A DNA stretch of 52,418 nt from a virus, in the IMG/VR virus record IMGVR_UViG_3300023179_000148, positions 1 through 52,418 of that record, one strand, 5' to 3'. Shown piece by piece: positions 51,738-52,418 of this stretch; positions within the stretch are counted from its first letter, which is position 1; each line of letters begins with the position of its first letter. A program made the position numbers and the translations under genes. Below the pieces are notes generated by a model, which ran no database searches, was not told where the DNA came from, and saw only the letters and a list, made by a program, of their open reading frames with translations.

Positions 51738-52022
51738 TTACTTTGCTAACTCGTACTCTTTTAGTTCGTTCATTCCAATAGCCTCGCTAAAACCTTCGGC
51801 TTCGTCATATACGGCTATAAAGGCGGGGTCAACATATATGACCATTAAACCATCAAAATCAAATAGGTCATCCTCGTCAGATAGCTCTATCCAGTCTCCA
51901 TTGCGTCTGTAAAAAGTGCCTTCATCTGACTCATAAATTATTACTGTTACTTCATCAAATTCTGTATCAATTAATGCATACAAATCTTCAATGTTTTCTG
52001 GTTTATCTGGTGTGAAAGCCAT
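51738..52022 (-). CDS. Acidic hypothetical protein (94 aa)
   Basis: Very acidic protein (DEFDEVTVIIYESDEGTFY, DWIELSDEDDLFDFDG) with strands and no cysteines. No family is recognised. It lies between the cysteine-rich protein and the protease, with AAAAGGAG nine bases from the ATG, so it is in the capsid operon. It may be a small head-assembly factor; this is inference from position only. Confidence 0.65.
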   Translation of the reverse strand: MAFTPDKPENIEDLYALIDTEFDEVTVIIYESDEGTFYRRNGDWIELSDEDDLFDFDGLMVIYVDPAFIAVYDEAEGFSEAIGMNELKEYELAK

Positions 52023-52024
52023 AA

Positions 52025-52418
52025 CTACTCCTTTTCCTTAGAGTCATCAATTGGACCACCTGTAACCCAAGCGTTACAAGTCCTGGAAGCGGCACATTTA
52101 AAATCAAATGCTTCGCAGTAACCAAGTTCAGCAGCATCTATAGCATCCCAAGCGTTGTTCTCACTTGATCCACCTTGCTCAATGCCTTGAGCAATACAGT
52201 CTTTCATTTTAGTAGTTGTAATAAACATTACGCAGTTTCCACAAAGTGATTTCTTTGCTTCATCTGGTGTAATAGACCAGCGTGTTGCTTTTTCTTGCCA
52301 GAATTCTTCATTTGGTTCTGCTGGATTTAACGGACCATAGCCAGCATCTTTAATTGCCTTTTCACGATTAGCAAGATTAATTGAGATGTCTTGTGTTGCA
52401 GGAGGACAAACATCTGAT
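52025..52418 (-). CDS. Cysteine-rich phage protein, 5'-truncated by the window edge
   Basis: The frame is open to the right edge; the internal ATG at 52228 is not a good start because upstream codons encode a plausible conserved part (PEDAKKS-like WSITPDEAKKSLCGNCVMF). The visible protein has Cys pairs CGNC, then CIAQG, YCEAFDFKC and RTCNAW, a spacing usual in small actinophage cysteine-rich proteins that sit beside the portal or capsid genes. Metal binding is likely. The start of this gene and probably the portal and terminase lie outside this window. Confidence 0.75.
   Translation of the reverse strand, partial: SDVCPPATQDISINLANREKAIKDAGYGPLNPAEPNEEFWQEKATRWSITPDEAKKSLCGNCVMFITTTKMKDCIAQGIEQGGSSENNAWDAIDAAELGYCEAFDFKCAASRTCNAWVTGGPIDDSKEKE

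Overview
This window is part of a tailed-phage (siphovirus-type) genome that most likely infects a low-GC actinobacterium, for example a planktonic freshwater or marine lineage. Two WhiB-like Fe-S proteins, a family otherwise confined to Actinobacteria and their phages, support the host call. The siphovirus call rests on a tape-measure protein of about 900 residues, a tail-assembly chaperone frameshift pair, a Dit-like protein and an HK97-type capsid with protease. The DNA is visibly AT-rich. No integrase, repressor, tRNA, rRNA, CRISPR array, transposon or recognisable lysis gene was seen. Terminase and portal are presumably beyond the right edge.

Layout. (1) 1-13080, plus strand: a large host-recognition block. 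It holds three long collagen-like fibres and a short one, two small beta-rich proteins, three tandem 'fibre tip + small coiled-coil partner' cassettes, and two proteins that together carry three six-unit propeller-like repeat domains. (2) 13192-16772: a glycosylation island with two plus-strand glycosyltransferases, one resembling the glycosyltransferase domain of animal collagen galactosyltransferases. It meets head-on a minus-strand UDP-sugar epimerase and a third glycosyltransferase. (3) 16847-20625, minus strand: a secreted protein in its own transcription unit, two WhiB-like genes, a zinc-ribbon protein, a DUF6378-like protein and small unknowns. (4) 20656-28146, minus strand: a GT-B glycosyltransferase followed by the replication/recombination module (DUF669-type ssDNA-binding candidate, RecA-like ATPase, Cas4/RecB-like nuclease, SNF2 helicase, RuvC-like resolvase, family A DNA polymerase). 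(5) 28184-52418, minus strand, transcribed from right to left: cysteine-rich proteins, a 1565-residue capsid-maturation protease polyprotein, major capsid protein, capsid-associated protein, major tail protein, connectors, chaperones, tape measure, Dit-like, tail-tip and FnIII proteins, and small coiled-coil proteins.

How it works together. The minus arm builds capsid and tail and copies the genome; the plus arm builds the receptor-binding apparatus. The most notable idea is that the phage may glycosylate its own collagen-like fibres. The repeats are dominated by Gly-X-Thr triplets, a collagen-galactosyltransferase-like enzyme lies next to the fibre block, and a GalE-like epimerase that could make UDP-galactose abuts it. 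Modular repetition is a second theme: a roughly 65-residue beta module recurs in four tail proteins, fibre N-termini are reused, and tip cassettes are tandemly multiplied.
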